A DNA stretch of 53,388 nt, taken from assembly GCA_045650505.1 (NCBI GenBank), contig JAZRRE010000008.1, positions 1 to 53,388 of the forward strand, written 5' to 3'. The DNA comes from RGIG1681 sp045650505 (lineage in GTDB: Bacteria; Bacillota; Clostridia; Christensenellales; UBA1242). The notes beneath the pieces were generated by a model. That model was not told where the DNA came from and searched no databases. It saw nothing but the letters and a program-made list of their open reading frames with translations. Shown in pieces: positions 15,922-25,117 of the stretch (positions are counted from its first letter, which is position 1; each line of letters opens with the position of its first letter). Position numbers and translations under genes: made by a program.

Positions 15922-17031
15922 TTAACTTTGCCTATATATATTTTGAACCATGCCAAGCATTGACATAAAAATCATAATTGATGTGCTTCCCGCTGAAATA
16001 AACGGAAGTGGAAGACCTGTCGGCGGAACAATTCCTGTCACAACTGAAATGTTAAGCATAACTTGAATGATTATAATTGTACCAACACCAGCAGCAAGCA
16101 AAAATCCAAATTTTGAATCAGCATTTTTTGCAACTTTCATAATTACTAAAAATAACAAAACAAATAGTGTGATAATAAACAAACTTCCAACAAATCCAAT
16201 CTCTTCGGCTATGATTGAAAAAATAAAATCAGATTCTGCAAATGGCAAAAATAAATATTTTTGTCTTGAGTTAAAAATTCCAGAGCCAAACATTCCACCA
16301 AGTGATACAGCAAGAAGTGATTGCACAAGTTGAAATCCTTCATTTTTGCTAGACGCAAATGGGTCAACAAACGCCACCAATCTTTTAAGCCTATAAGGTG
16401 CAGAAATTATTAAAATCACACCAAGCAAAACAGCAGGAACTGCAAGCATTAAAAAATGTTTTAATCTCGCCCCACCAAGAAAAAGCATAACAACAACTAA
16501 AAGTGCCATACAAATTGTAATTGACATATTTGGTTCAATTATAATAAGCAAACAAAATAATGCTCCAACAATCAAAACAGGAAAAATGCCTTTAAAAGAT
16601 TTCACCTTTTCAGCAGATTTTGAAAGATAACTTGCCGAAAAAACAATGAATGCAAACTTGGCAATTTCTGAAGGCTGAAGCGTTGTCACTCGCAGATTAA
16701 TCCACCTAGTCGCACCATAGTTAGTCATTCCAATTCCTGGAACAAAAACTAAAATAAGCAAAATAACTGAAACAATTAAAAATACCCACTTAAGTTTTTC
16801 AAGTTTTTTATAATCAAAAAATGTAAAGAAAAAGAAACCAACAAGACCAACAATAACCCCTAAAACCTGTTTTTTCAAAAAGAAAAATTTATCACCATAA
16901 ACAAGTTCAGTTGAATAAAAACTTGCACTATAAACAAAAACACAACCAACAAAAAGAAGTGCTATCATTAATACAAATAAAACAAAATTAAATCTTAAAA
17001 TCTTTTTCAATTTTTTGTTTTTTGTTTTCAT
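15922..17031 (-). CDS. ftsW: Peptidoglycan polymerase FtsW (SEDS family)
   Basis: A polytopic SEDS-family glycosyltransferase that polymerises lipid II at the septum with its partner class B PBP (20791-22698). About ten transmembrane helices fill the 369 residues. Family landmarks are GATRWINLRVTTLQPSEIAK in the first part, a large central loop containing KNEGFQLVQSLLAVSLGGMFG, and FAESDFIFSIIAEEIGFVGS plus TGLPLPFISAGSTS near the C-terminus. The start overlaps murD by 44 bases; AAGGAG lies ten bases upstream. Its position after murD in the division cluster supports FtsW over RodA. Confidence 0.95.
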   Translation of the reverse strand: MKTKNKKLKKILRFNFVLFVLMIALLFVGCVFVYSASFYSTELVYGDKFFFLKKQVLGVIVGLVGFFFFTFFDYKKLEKLKWVFLIVSVILLILVFVPGIGMTNYGATRWINLRVTTLQPSEIAKFAFIVFSASYLSKSAEKVKSFKGIFPVLIVGALFCLLIIIEPNMSITICMALLVVVMLFLGGARLKHFLMLAVPAVLLGVILIISAPYRLKRLVAFVDPFASSKNEGFQLVQSLLAVSLGGMFGSGIFNSRQKYLFLPFAESDFIFSIIAEEIGFVGSLFIITLFVLLFLVIMKVAKNADSKFGFLLAAGVGTIIIIQVMLNISVVTGIVPPTGLPLPFISAGSTSIMIFMSMLGMVQNIYRQS

Positions 17032-18331
17032 CAAAGGCAATCTCCTTAACTATATTTTTAAAAACATTACCTCTTTCTTCATAGTTTGAAAATTGGTCAA
17101 AACTCGCACACGCTGGTGATAATAAAACAATATAATTTTGTTTGGCCTTTTCAAAACACCAAACTGTTGCAGCTCTTAAAGAATCACAAATATATAAATT
17201 TTTAAAATTATATTTATTTGCAAAAAATGCAATTTTTTGCTTTGTTTCACCAAAAATTGCTATGTTTTTGACATTTTTTCGTAAATTTTTGAACAAATCT
17301 TCAAAATCATAACCTTTATCACTACCACCCAAAATTAAGTTTATTTTGTTTTTAAAACTACATACTGCCACCAAAGTACTGTCTATATTTGTAGCTTTGC
17401 TATCATTATAAAATGAAACTCCGTTTATTTTTTCAACATACTCAATTCGATGTGCAACACCATTAAAATTTTCAACATCAACTAAAAGACTTTTATTTTT
17501 TGTTTGCAAATAAACAGCTAAACACGAAGCCAAAACATTTGAAAGGTTATGCTCTCCAACAAGTTTTATTTTTTTCAGAGATAATAATTTTTCTTCTTTT
17601 TCATTATCATTAAAATATATGCAACCCCTTTTCACATAACAACCAACAACTTTCTTTTTTGTGCTAAAATAATAAATTTTTGCTTTGGTTTTAGGCTTGT
17701 TTTTCATTAAAAGTTCGTTATCAAAATTTAATATTAAAAAATCATCAGCTGTTTGATTTTTCACAATTTTGTTTTTACACCACATATATCTTTCTAATGT
17801 TTTATGTCTTTTTAAATGGTCAACTGAAAAATTTAAAATACACGCAATATGCGCATGAAAATCTTTCACACTTTCAAGTTGATAGCTTGAACACTCTAAA
17901 ACCACAATGTCGTCTTTTTTCACAAGCTCACAAAAACTTGTTACAGGAATCCCCACATTGCCACCAAGAAAAACTTTTGATTTATAATTTCTCAATAGAT
18001 AATTTATAAGAGTAACTGTCGTTGTTTTTCCGTTGGTTCCGGTCACTGCAATAATATCTCCTTTTGTATTTATTGCACCAAGTTCTAGTTCACCTAAAAT
18101 ATCAATCTTTCGTTTTCTAGCATCTTTAAAAAATTGCAAATCCAAACTCACTCCAGGACTTGACACAATAAAAGATAGACCCTTAAAAAGTCTATCTTTT
18201 TCAACTTCTTTTATTTCAAATTTTGAATTCAAAACTTCATCTCTTACAAACTCAACAGCATATCCTTTATTCTTCAAAAAATCGTATGCACTTCTACCAC
18301 TTTTTCCACTTCCTGCAATCAAAACTTTCAT
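16988..18331 (-). CDS. murD: UDP-N-acetylmuramoylalanine-D-glutamate ligase MurD
   Basis: A cytoplasmic ATP-dependent ligase adding D-glutamate to UDP-MurNAc-L-Ala. The N-terminal Rossmann-like domain starts KVLIAGSGKSGRSA, followed by the Mur-ligase P-loop GTNGKTTTVTLI, the central SVDHLKRHK, the FYNDSKATN signature and the C-terminal domain starting LILGGSDKGYDF. At 447 residues it is typical. Start 18331 follows AGAGGG; the longer in-frame extension to 18403 runs into mraY. Gene order mraY-murD-ftsW confirms the assignment. Confidence 0.96.
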   Translation of the reverse strand: MKVLIAGSGKSGRSAYDFLKNKGYAVEFVRDEVLNSKFEIKEVEKDRLFKGLSFIVSSPGVSLDLQFFKDARKRKIDILGELELGAINTKGDIIAVTGTNGKTTTVTLINYLLRNYKSKVFLGGNVGIPVTSFCELVKKDDIVVLECSSYQLESVKDFHAHIACILNFSVDHLKRHKTLERYMWCKNKIVKNQTADDFLILNFDNELLMKNKPKTKAKIYYFSTKKKVVGCYVKRGCIYFNDNEKEEKLLSLKKIKLVGEHNLSNVLASCLAVYLQTKNKSLLVDVENFNGVAHRIEYVEKINGVSFYNDSKATNIDSTLVAVCSFKNKINLILGGSDKGYDFEDLFKNLRKNVKNIAIFGETKQKIAFFANKYNFKNLYICDSLRAATVWCFEKAKQNYIVLLSPACASFDQFSNYEERGNVFKNIVKEIAFDENKKQKIEKDFKI

Positions 18332-18342
18332 TTTCCCTCTCT

Positions 18343-19350
18343 TTAGAGGATATTTAAAAGGATTGTAATTATACCAATAAATAAAGTTATAAGAAAATAA
18401 CAAACAGTTATTCTTACTTCATGCACACCTTTCTTTTCAAAGTGATGATGAAGTGGCGCCATTAAAAATATCCTCTTTTTAGTTAGTTTATAATATGCCA
18501 CCTGAATAATAACTGACACAGCAGAAAGCACGAACATTATCCCAATAATAGGAATATATAAAATCATTTTTGAGAACACTGCAATACTTGCAACCAAACT
18601 TCCAAGTGCAAGTGAACCTGTGTCTCCCATAAAAATTTTTGCTGGAAAACAATTAAATACCAAAAAACTTAATAATGCTCCACAAACCACACTTGAAAGC
18701 CTTGCCATATTTTTAACTTCAAGAAGTGCCTTTTCATCAAGACCAATAAAAATATTATTAGTCAAAACAAGCATTAAAATTGTAAACATAAACATATATG
18801 AAAATGTTGTTGAAGTCGCAAGACCATCAAGACCATCTGTTAAGTTCACAGCATTGGTGCAAGCAAGATAAACCACAGCAACCAAAAGAATTATCCACGG
18901 CCCAATATCCACCACAAAATTAGTAAATGGAATCACACATTCTCCACCAAGATAATTTGATTTATAAACAAACACACCAATTGCAATTGATATTACAAGT
19001 TGAAAAACTATTTTTTGATATGCACGAAGACCTAAATTTCTATTGAATTTAAATTTTAAAAAATCATCTAAAAAACCAACAAATCCATAAGCGAAAAATA
19101 TGAGAATTGACATTTTTGCCAAACTGCTTTCTCCTTGAAAGCATATAAGCGAAACGATTGATATTGAAATTAAAAAAATTATTCCACCCATTGTTGGCGT
19201 TCCAGATTTTGATGAATGAGCTTCAACATAATTTAAAATAACTTGTTTAACTTTTTCTCGTTTAATCATTGAAATTATAAATGGAGAAATCAAAAGCGTA
19301 AACAAAAATCCCCAAACACAACACTCAACAATCAAACAATAATCTCTCAT
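18343..19350 (-). CDS. mraY: Phospho-N-acetylmuramoyl-pentapeptide transferase MraY
   Basis: An integral membrane enzyme making lipid I from UDP-MurNAc-pentapeptide and undecaprenyl phosphate. About ten transmembrane helices. The catalytic aspartates and signature loops are intact: GFLDDFLKFKF, NLTDGLDGLATS, FMGDTGSLALG and the histidine triad MAPLHHHFEKKG. The 335-residue length is typical. TAGGAGA precedes the ATG. It begins two bases after the murE stop, so it is tightly coupled. Confidence 0.97.
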   Translation of the reverse strand: MRDYCLIVECCVWGFLFTLLISPFIISMIKREKVKQVILNYVEAHSSKSGTPTMGGIIFLISISIVSLICFQGESSLAKMSILIFFAYGFVGFLDDFLKFKFNRNLGLRAYQKIVFQLVISIAIGVFVYKSNYLGGECVIPFTNFVVDIGPWIILLVAVVYLACTNAVNLTDGLDGLATSTTFSYMFMFTILMLVLTNNIFIGLDEKALLEVKNMARLSSVVCGALLSFLVFNCFPAKIFMGDTGSLALGSLVASIAVFSKMILYIPIIGIMFVLSAVSVIIQVAYYKLTKKRIFLMAPLHHHFEKKGVHEVRITVCYFLITLFIGIITILLNIL

Positions 19351-19352
19351 TT

Positions 19353-20780
19353 TTATCTCCTAAACTTTTCAATTTCTTCATAGTCACTATACGGCAATTT
19401 CACTCCATTTTCATCAAGATAATTTTCTGAACCCTTTCCAGCAATAATAAAGACATCACCAGAGCTTGCCATTTCAAATCCTTTTTTTATTGCTAAACTT
19501 CTGTCTAATTCAATTATATAATTTGAACCAATAATTCCTTTTTCAATATCACTTGCTATTTTTTTACGCGGCTCAAATCTTGGATTATCACTAGAAATTA
19601 TCACAAAATCGGCATATTTTGATGAAATTTCGCCCATTTTTGCTCTTTTTTGCACTTCTCTATTTCCGCCACAACCAAATAAAATAATTATTTTTTTATC
19701 CTCTTTAAGTTCAATAGCTGCTTTTAAAAGATTCTCTATACCGTCTGGAGTATGCGCATAATCAATAATTACATTTATGCCATTTATTAAAAACAAATTA
19801 AATCTTCCATCAACAGCAGGCATTTTTTCAAATGCCTTTTTAATATCTAAAATATTAATTTCAAAATGATTTAAAACTGAAATTGCTGCAAGAGCATTTG
19901 ACACATTAAATCTTCCAACCATATTAACTCTCATTAGATAAGAGTTATTAAAATAAAACTCTTGTTTGTTTTCTATTTGTTTTATTTTTGTTGCAAAATA
20001 TGATGCTTTATCATTTATAGAGTATGTTTTATAAGGCACATTTATACGTTCTGACAATATTTTTGAGTATTTATCATCATTGTTTAAAATTGCAAATTTT
20101 GTATGTTTATTTGTAAACAATTTTTCTTTTGCAGCAAAATATTTTTCCATTGTTTTAAAATAATCTAAATGGTCTTCTGTTAAATTAGTAAATACTGCAA
20201 CATCAAATTTAAATCCTTCAAGTTTAAGTAAATCTAAAGCGTGAGCTGAAACCTCCATACATACATACTCACATTTAGCTTTAACCATTTGAGCAAAATA
20301 ATTATGCAGTTCAATTGGGTCAGGTGTTGTCATTTCACTATTATATTTTTTACCACAAATAAACACTCCATTTGTTCCTACAAGAGCAACTTTTTTACCC
20401 ACAAACTCTAAAACACTTGCTATCATTGTAGTTATTGTTGTTTTTCCATTTGTTCCTGTCACACCAATAATTTTTAATTTTGATGCAGGATTCCCAAAAA
20501 ATTCAGCCGATAAATAACTCATTGCCTCTCTTGCATTTTTCACAATAACTTGAGGTACTTTATATAGATTTGGAATTTCTTGTTCGGTAACAATTGCAAT
20601 AGTTCCATTTCTTATTGCACTGTTCAAATAGTCAGTTCCATCAACTTTTGTTCCTCTTAAACAAAAAAATAAACCACCATTTTTCACTTCTGTATCTTTG
20701 TGATATAATCCAGAAATTTCAACATTTAAATTTCCAATGACCCTGCATTTATAATTTTTTATTAATTTAAATAATTTCAT
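19353..20780 (-). CDS. murE: UDP-MurNAc-tripeptide ligase MurE (meso-DAP type)
   Basis: A cytoplasmic Mur ligase that adds the third amino acid of the stem peptide. The P-loop GVTGTNGKTTITTMIA, the EVSAHALDL segment and FTNLTEDHLDYFKTMEKY are present. The specificity motif reads SSDNPRFEPRKK: DNPR is the form found in meso-diaminopimelate-adding enzymes, unlike the variant of lysine adders, so the wall probably contains meso-DAP. It is 475 residues from the start at 20780, where GGGGAG lies upstream. It starts ten bases after the PBP stop. murF, which often follows murE, is missing here. Confidence 0.96.
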   Translation of the reverse strand: MKLFKLIKNYKCRVIGNLNVEISGLYHKDTEVKNGGLFFCLRGTKVDGTDYLNSAIRNGTIAIVTEQEIPNLYKVPQVIVKNAREAMSYLSAEFFGNPASKLKIIGVTGTNGKTTITTMIASVLEFVGKKVALVGTNGVFICGKKYNSEMTTPDPIELHNYFAQMVKAKCEYVCMEVSAHALDLLKLEGFKFDVAVFTNLTEDHLDYFKTMEKYFAAKEKLFTNKHTKFAILNNDDKYSKILSERINVPYKTYSINDKASYFATKIKQIENKQEFYFNNSYLMRVNMVGRFNVSNALAAISVLNHFEINILDIKKAFEKMPAVDGRFNLFLINGINVIIDYAHTPDGIENLLKAAIELKEDKKIIILFGCGGNREVQKRAKMGEISSKYADFVIISSDNPRFEPRKKIASDIEKGIIGSNYIIELDRSLAIKKGFEMASSGDVFIIAGKGSENYLDENGVKLPYSDYEEIEKFRR

Positions 20781-20790
20781 AAACTCCCCT

Positions 20791-22698
20791 TTATTCAAAT
20801 TTTAAAAGTACAATATCACCATCTGCAACCATAACACCTGGTGCAGGAATTTGAGACGTAACATAATCTCCATCACCTTGAATTAAATAATCCAATCCTT
20901 TTTCTTTTAAATAACCTGCTGCATTAGTAAGCGTCATTCCTATAAGCGTATCAAGTTCAATAATTTTTTCATTTTGATTTCCCATTATACTTTTATTTAT
21001 ATCAACATCATTCTCAAGAATTTTTTTAAAAATATCACCAGCAATTGGAGCCGCAACAATGCCACCATAATACGCACCTTGAGGTTCATCAACCGTTACA
21101 TAAACTAAATATTTTGGCTCATCAATAGGTGCAAATCCTATAAACGATGCAATATATTTCCCTTCAGCAATTGCGTTATTTTCATATTTTTGAGCAGTTC
21201 CTGTTTTGCCTCCAATAATGTTATAACCATCAACTTTTGCATATTTTCCACCACCTTTATCTACAACGGAAAACATCATTTCACGCATAATTCTACTTGT
21301 TTCAGGGCTAAAAATATTTTCTTTAATTGTAGCATTTCGTGTATAAACCAATTGTCCCGTTTCTGTATGAATATTTTTTATAAAATGTGGTTGATAAACA
21401 AATCCACCATTTATAACCGATGCCACACCAACCATCATATGAAGAGATGAGAGTGCTATTGTTTGGCCAAAACCCATACGTGCTAAATCTGGCGCAGTAA
21501 CCAATGATTCAGGCATTAAAACTGCTGCAACTTCTCCAGGAAAATCAACTCCTATAGAACCTGTAAAACCTAATTTGTTGAGATAATCATAAAATCTGCG
21601 AAGTCCAATTTTTTGAATCAAATCCATAAAAACACAGTTGCAACTATTCATAAGCCCTTTTTCTAAAGACTGACTTCCATGACCCGTTCTTCTTGAACAT
21701 CTAATTGTCACACCATTAATTATTCTAAAACCACCACAATAAAAATGATTCGTTTTTACAGCCACACCTTCTTCAAGAGCAATAGCAGTTACTATTGCCT
21801 TAAAGGTTGAACCTGGTTCAAAAGTATCTGTTATTGTTGAAGCTCTAGAAAGTGAATTTAAAGCAGAAATATCGTCTCTTGGTATATCATTTAAATTATA
21901 AGAAGGAAGTGTGCAAACTGCCAAAATTTCACCATTTCTAGGGTCTGTAACCATACAAGAAACCGATTTTGCACCTGTTTCAAGCATTGCTTGTTTCAGC
22001 CTATTTTCAACTATTTCTTGAATTTTAAAATCAATAGTTAAAGTTAAGTTTAGACCATTAATTGGATTCTCATAATAAGTTATTGAATTATCTAATGTTG
22101 TTCCTTTTAAATCAGCTTCAACAAGTTTTAATCCATCATTTCCCGCAAGATATGTATTGTAAAACGACTCAATCCCCGTTTGCCCCACATTATCACTTCC
22201 CACAAAGCCCAAAATTTGACACAACATTTCATCGTAGGTGTAATTTCTGCTAGTGTTTACCGTGAAACATATACCTTTTTGATATTTTTTTAAAATATTT
22301 TGCACTAATTTTTTTTCTATACTTGTCTTGATTTTTATTTCACTTTGAACCTTATTTGAAACCTTTTTAAAAACCTCATCATAATCAATATTCAAAGTTT
22401 CAGACAACACATTTGAAACAGCTTCTACATTTTCAACATCTGCACTTTTAACATACACATCATAAGTTGTATAACTTGATGCCAAAACAACACCATTTCG
22501 GTCAGTAATCAAGCCACGACTTGCAGAAAGTGGCAAATCACGAAGCCACTCTGTAAGTCCTTTTTTTATATAAAAATCATTATTTAAAACCTGTAAATAA
22601 AAAATTCTAAAACTAATTCCACAAACAAAAAAGGCCACCAGCACAATAAGTGCAAGTAACCTTTTTTTCATCGAATATAAACTATATTTAACTGCCAT
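20791..22698 (-). CDS. Class B penicillin-binding protein with PASTA domain (FtsI/SpoVD/PBP2x type)
   Basis: A septal transpeptidase that crosslinks peptidoglycan, partner of FtsW. A short cytoplasmic tail and one transmembrane helix (about residues 12-35) are followed by a dimerisation domain and the transpeptidase domain with the SxxK active serine in EPGSTFKAIV, SxN in NSCNCVF and KTG in GGKTGTAQK. The last 65 residues (LIGMTLTNAAGYLKEKGL onward) form one PASTA domain, as in SpoVD and PBP2x. Start 22698 follows GAGGTG. Its location right after ftsL argues for the vegetative division enzyme; whether it has any sporulation role cannot be judged. Confidence 0.95.
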   Translation of the reverse strand: MAVKYSLYSMKKRLLALIVLVAFFVCGISFRIFYLQVLNNDFYIKKGLTEWLRDLPLSASRGLITDRNGVVLASSYTTYDVYVKSADVENVEAVSNVLSETLNIDYDEVFKKVSNKVQSEIKIKTSIEKKLVQNILKKYQKGICFTVNTSRNYTYDEMLCQILGFVGSDNVGQTGIESFYNTYLAGNDGLKLVEADLKGTTLDNSITYYENPINGLNLTLTIDFKIQEIVENRLKQAMLETGAKSVSCMVTDPRNGEILAVCTLPSYNLNDIPRDDISALNSLSRASTITDTFEPGSTFKAIVTAIALEEGVAVKTNHFYCGGFRIINGVTIRCSRRTGHGSQSLEKGLMNSCNCVFMDLIQKIGLRRFYDYLNKLGFTGSIGVDFPGEVAAVLMPESLVTAPDLARMGFGQTIALSSLHMMVGVASVINGGFVYQPHFIKNIHTETGQLVYTRNATIKENIFSPETSRIMREMMFSVVDKGGGKYAKVDGYNIIGGKTGTAQKYENNAIAEGKYIASFIGFAPIDEPKYLVYVTVDEPQGAYYGGIVAAPIAGDIFKKILENDVDINKSIMGNQNEKIIELDTLIGMTLTNAAGYLKEKGLDYLIQGDGDYVTSQIPAPGVMVADGDIVLLKFE

Positions 22699-22760
22699 TT
22701 TCACCTCAAACCTTCTACAAATATCTTTTGTATCAGTTCGAGATTTTCACAGTCACAACA

Positions 22761-23447
22761 TTACGCAGCAAATAAATTGCTGAAAAAATCACAAACATCA
22801 TTAAACCAATTTGATGGCAGTTCTTCAATAACAGGTTCAGTATAAATTTCACCGTATTCAAGAACGGTTGTATTGGAATCAGTTGATTCAACAAAACCCG
22901 AATTTGAAGCCTCTCCCTTTAAATAACCATCATCAGTCATTTTATTATATTCACCCTTCAAGCTAGTTATGCTTGCTTGAAGTTCTTCAATTGTGATTTG
23001 CTTTTCTGCTAGCGATGCATTTATTCTTCCCGCGTTAACAAAATTAAATATTGAAACAAATAATAAAGCTGAAACAATAGTAATAAACATTGCGAGTATA
23101 ATCTTCATTCTTGCTTGAAGATAAACTTTTGATTTGGTTTTTGTTAAAACTACTGCTTCTTGTTCTTTTTTAATCATAGGAGTTTGCATTGGAGAGAAAA
23201 CTCTTTGTTCAGTTTTTTCTGTCTCAATATTTCTAACCCCTGAATTATATGAAGATTGTTCTTCATAATTTTGAGCTACTGAATAGTCATCTTGATAGCT
23301 ATTATCACTTGCATAAGGATTATAGCTGGTTTGTGTTGGTTCTGTATAACTAGAAGGGTTATAAGTGCTTGTTGAAGAAGTTTCTTCTTCTGTGTCAGTT
23401 GTTGAAGTATAGTTATTAAACATACTAAATAAATCGTCATCAAACAT
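22761..23447 (-). CDS. ftsL: FtsL-like septum protein with long disordered N-terminus
   Basis: Assigned mainly by position between rsmH and the septal PBP and by architecture. A cytoplasmic region of about 110 residues is rich in Ser, Thr, Tyr, Gln and Asn and looks disordered. One transmembrane helix follows (KIILAMFITIVSALLFVSIFNFV), then a short coiled coil (LAEKQITIEELQASITSLKGEYNKM) and an acidic tail. FtsL normally has a short cytoplasmic part and about 100-120 residues in total, so at 228 residues this one is about twice the usual size. A strong AAGGAGGG lies before the ATG. A DivIC-like role is an alternative. Confidence 0.75.
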   Translation of the reverse strand: MFDDDLFSMFNNYTSTTDTEEETSSTSTYNPSSYTEPTQTSYNPYASDNSYQDDYSVAQNYEEQSSYNSGVRNIETEKTEQRVFSPMQTPMIKKEQEAVVLTKTKSKVYLQARMKIILAMFITIVSALLFVSIFNFVNAGRINASLAEKQITIEELQASITSLKGEYNKMTDDGYLKGEASNSGFVESTDSNTTVLEYGEIYTEPVIEELPSNWFNDVCDFFSNLFAA

Positions 23448-23467
23448 ATTTTAACCCTCCTTTATTT

Positions 23468-24400
23468 TTATAATTTTTCAATAACACGAAGCTTTGCTGG
23501 TGCAGACCTTGGATTTCTTTTAAGTTCTTCTTCAGTCGCATCAACAGGATGCTTTGTTACAAGTTTAACAACGGGCTTATGACCACAAACACAAATTGGA
23601 AAATCTGGTGGACAAATGCAACCGGTTGCAAGTTCTTTAAATTTTTGTTTTACAATTCTATCTTCAAGTGAGTGGAATGAAATTATTGCAAGCCTTCCAC
23701 CTTTTTTAAGTTTTGAAATAGCTTTATCAATAAACTCTTTCAAAACATCTAATTCTTGATTCACCTCAATGCGAATAGCTTGGAATGTTCGTTGAACATT
23801 ACTCTTTCCATCTTGACCACGATATCTAGGCACAGACTTAAGCACAATATCTTCAAGTTCTTTAGTTGTTGAAATTGCACCACTTTCTCTTTTTTTCACA
23901 ATATGGCGAGCAATGCTTCTTGCAAATTTCTCTTCACCATAATCACGAATAACACGAGTGAGTTCTTCTTCACTGTATTCATTGACAAGTTCATATGCTG
24001 AAAATGACTTTGACTTATCCATTCTCATATCAAGTTTAGCGTCAAATCTAAATGAAAACCCACGCTCTGCCGCATCAATTTGATAAGAACTAACACCAAT
24101 ATCAACTAAAATTCCATCAACTTCTTCAAGTTCAAGTTCATCTAAAATGTCATCGATGTTTTTAAAGTTGTCGTGAACATAAGTCACATTATCAAAATCT
24201 TTAAGATTTGTTTTTGCAGCAGCAAGTGCCTCTTCATCTTGGTCAATTCCAACAAGTCTGTTAATTTTTGCTTTTTTTAAGATTTCTTTTGAGTGTCCTG
24301 CACCACCAAGTGTTCCATCAACATAAATTCCGTTTGGTTTTATGTTTAAAAGTTCAATGGTTGGCTCTAACAAAACCGGAATGTGTGAAAACTCTGTCAT
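23468..24400 (-). CDS. rsmH: 16S rRNA (cytosine-1402-N4) methyltransferase RsmH
   Basis: A SAM-dependent methyltransferase modifying C1402 in the 16S P site (also called MraW). Characteristic sequences are HIPVLLEPTIELLNI at the start, the SAM-binding YVDGTLGGAGHSKEIL, GILVDIGVSSYQID, and the C-terminal IISFHSLEDRIVKQKFKEL. The four clustered cysteines (CICPPDFPICVC) near the end are common in Gram-positive members. The 310-residue length is typical. It begins two bases after mraZ with GGAGTG overlapping the mraZ end. Confidence 0.97.
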   Translation of the reverse strand: MTEFSHIPVLLEPTIELLNIKPNGIYVDGTLGGAGHSKEILKKAKINRLVGIDQDEEALAAAKTNLKDFDNVTYVHDNFKNIDDILDELELEEVDGILVDIGVSSYQIDAAERGFSFRFDAKLDMRMDKSKSFSAYELVNEYSEEELTRVIRDYGEEKFARSIARHIVKKRESGAISTTKELEDIVLKSVPRYRGQDGKSNVQRTFQAIRIEVNQELDVLKEFIDKAISKLKKGGRLAIISFHSLEDRIVKQKFKELATGCICPPDFPICVCGHKPVVKLVTKHPVDATEEELKRNPRSAPAKLRVIEKL

Positions 24401-24402
24401 TT

Positions 24403-24825
24403 TTACACTCCAAATTTAGCAAGAACACTAAAATCACTTTCTTCATCATCAGCATCAAGTTTATCCCAAACTTCTTCTGCCCAAATTTCAACACGATTAC
24501 CAACACCAACAAAAACCATATTTTTTTCAATGCCAGCGTGTTTAACAAGTTCTTTAGGAAGAAGAACTCTACCTTGATTATCCTCTTCTGCTTCAAAAGC
24601 TGATGACAAGAATTTACGGATTGGCTTTTGAGCTTCTTCATCAAAAAGTGGAAGACTTACCATCTTTTCATAAAGCGCAGAGAACTGCTCATTTGAAAAT
24701 ACAAATAAGTTTCCAGAGTTTCCTTTTGTGATAACAAAATTAGCTCCAAGTTCCGACTTAAATTTAGAAGGCATACGCATACGCTTTTTTGCATCAACAG
24801 AATGACGATAGGTGCCAATTAGCAT
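24403..24825 (-). CDS. mraZ: Transcriptional regulator MraZ
   Basis: A 140-residue double AbrB-like DNA-binding protein, first gene of the division cluster and autoregulator of it in characterised bacteria. Both DxxxR repeats are present: SVDAKKRMRMPSKFK near the N-terminus and EDNQGRVLLPKEL in the middle. GGAGGG lies before the ATG. Tandem AAAGTGGTCA boxes directly upstream of the -35 fit MraZ control of its own operon (see separate entry). Confidence 0.96.
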   Translation of the reverse strand: MLIGTYRHSVDAKKRMRMPSKFKSELGANFVITKGNSGNLFVFSNEQFSALYEKMVSLPLFDEEAQKPIRKFLSSAFEAEEDNQGRVLLPKELVKHAGIEKNMVFVGVGNRVEIWAEEVWDKLDADDEESDFSVLAKFGV

Positions 24826-24858
24826 AATGATAACCCTCCTTTTTAAGCTTATAAACTA

Positions 24859-24887
24859 ATTATATTTGTTTAAGTTTTAAATTGCAA
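24859..24887 (-). promoter_or_regulatory. Sigma-A promoter of the mraZ operon
   Basis: The -10 is a perfect TATAAT (24859-24864) and the -35 TTGCAA (24882-24887), at 17 bp. Transcription is predicted to start about 25 bases upstream of mraZ. Confidence 0.85.
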
Positions 24888-24914
24888 CCAAAAATGACCA
24901 CTTTTGACCACTTT
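24885..24914 (-). promoter_or_regulatory. Probable MraZ operator: tandem 10-bp AAAGTGGTCA boxes
   Basis: Two identical head-to-tail boxes AAAGTGGTCA (24905-24914 and 24895-24904 on the minus strand) abut a third, degenerate box (24885-24894) that keeps the TGGT core and overlaps the -35. Three boxes with a 10-bp period and a TGG core match the known arrangement of MraZ operators, and the AAAGTGG form resembles the box described in mollicutes. The assignment is by analogy. Confidence 0.8.
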
Positions 24915-24977
24915 TTTAACAAAGTTATTAACAATTTTGTTAAAAACTATGTAAATGCTGAAAATATCAGTGTTTAT

Positions 24978-25069
24978 AAAGTGGTCAATTTTTCCTAAAA
25001 AATAGTGTTTTGGTCATTTTGACCATAAATTTGTTTCAAAAAAATCAAAAAGTGGTCACATGGTGGTCA
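24978..25069. repeat. Additional TGGTCA box cluster in the mraZ upstream region
   Basis: Five further TGGTCA hexamers occur here: forward on the plus strand at 24982, 25011, 25053 and 25064, and reversed at 25020. The pair at 25011-25025 forms a palindrome (TGGTCA, four bases, TGACCA), and three others are embedded in GTGGTCA, two of them with the full AAAGTGGTCA box. With the two operator copies that makes seven in about 175 bases. The remainder of 24826-25116 is AT-rich and shows no gene. Confidence 0.75.
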
Positions 25070-25082
25070 AAAAAATTTGCAC

Positions 25083-25117
25083 AAAAAAAGACGCTGTTTT
25101 TAAGCGTCTTTTTTTGT
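25083..25117 (-). terminator. Intrinsic terminator after the engB-metallophosphoesterase unit
   Basis: The stem AGACGCT (25089-25095), seven-base loop and AGCGTCT (25103-25109) lie between A and T runs. It insulates the mraZ regulatory region from the upstream unit. Confidence 0.88.
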
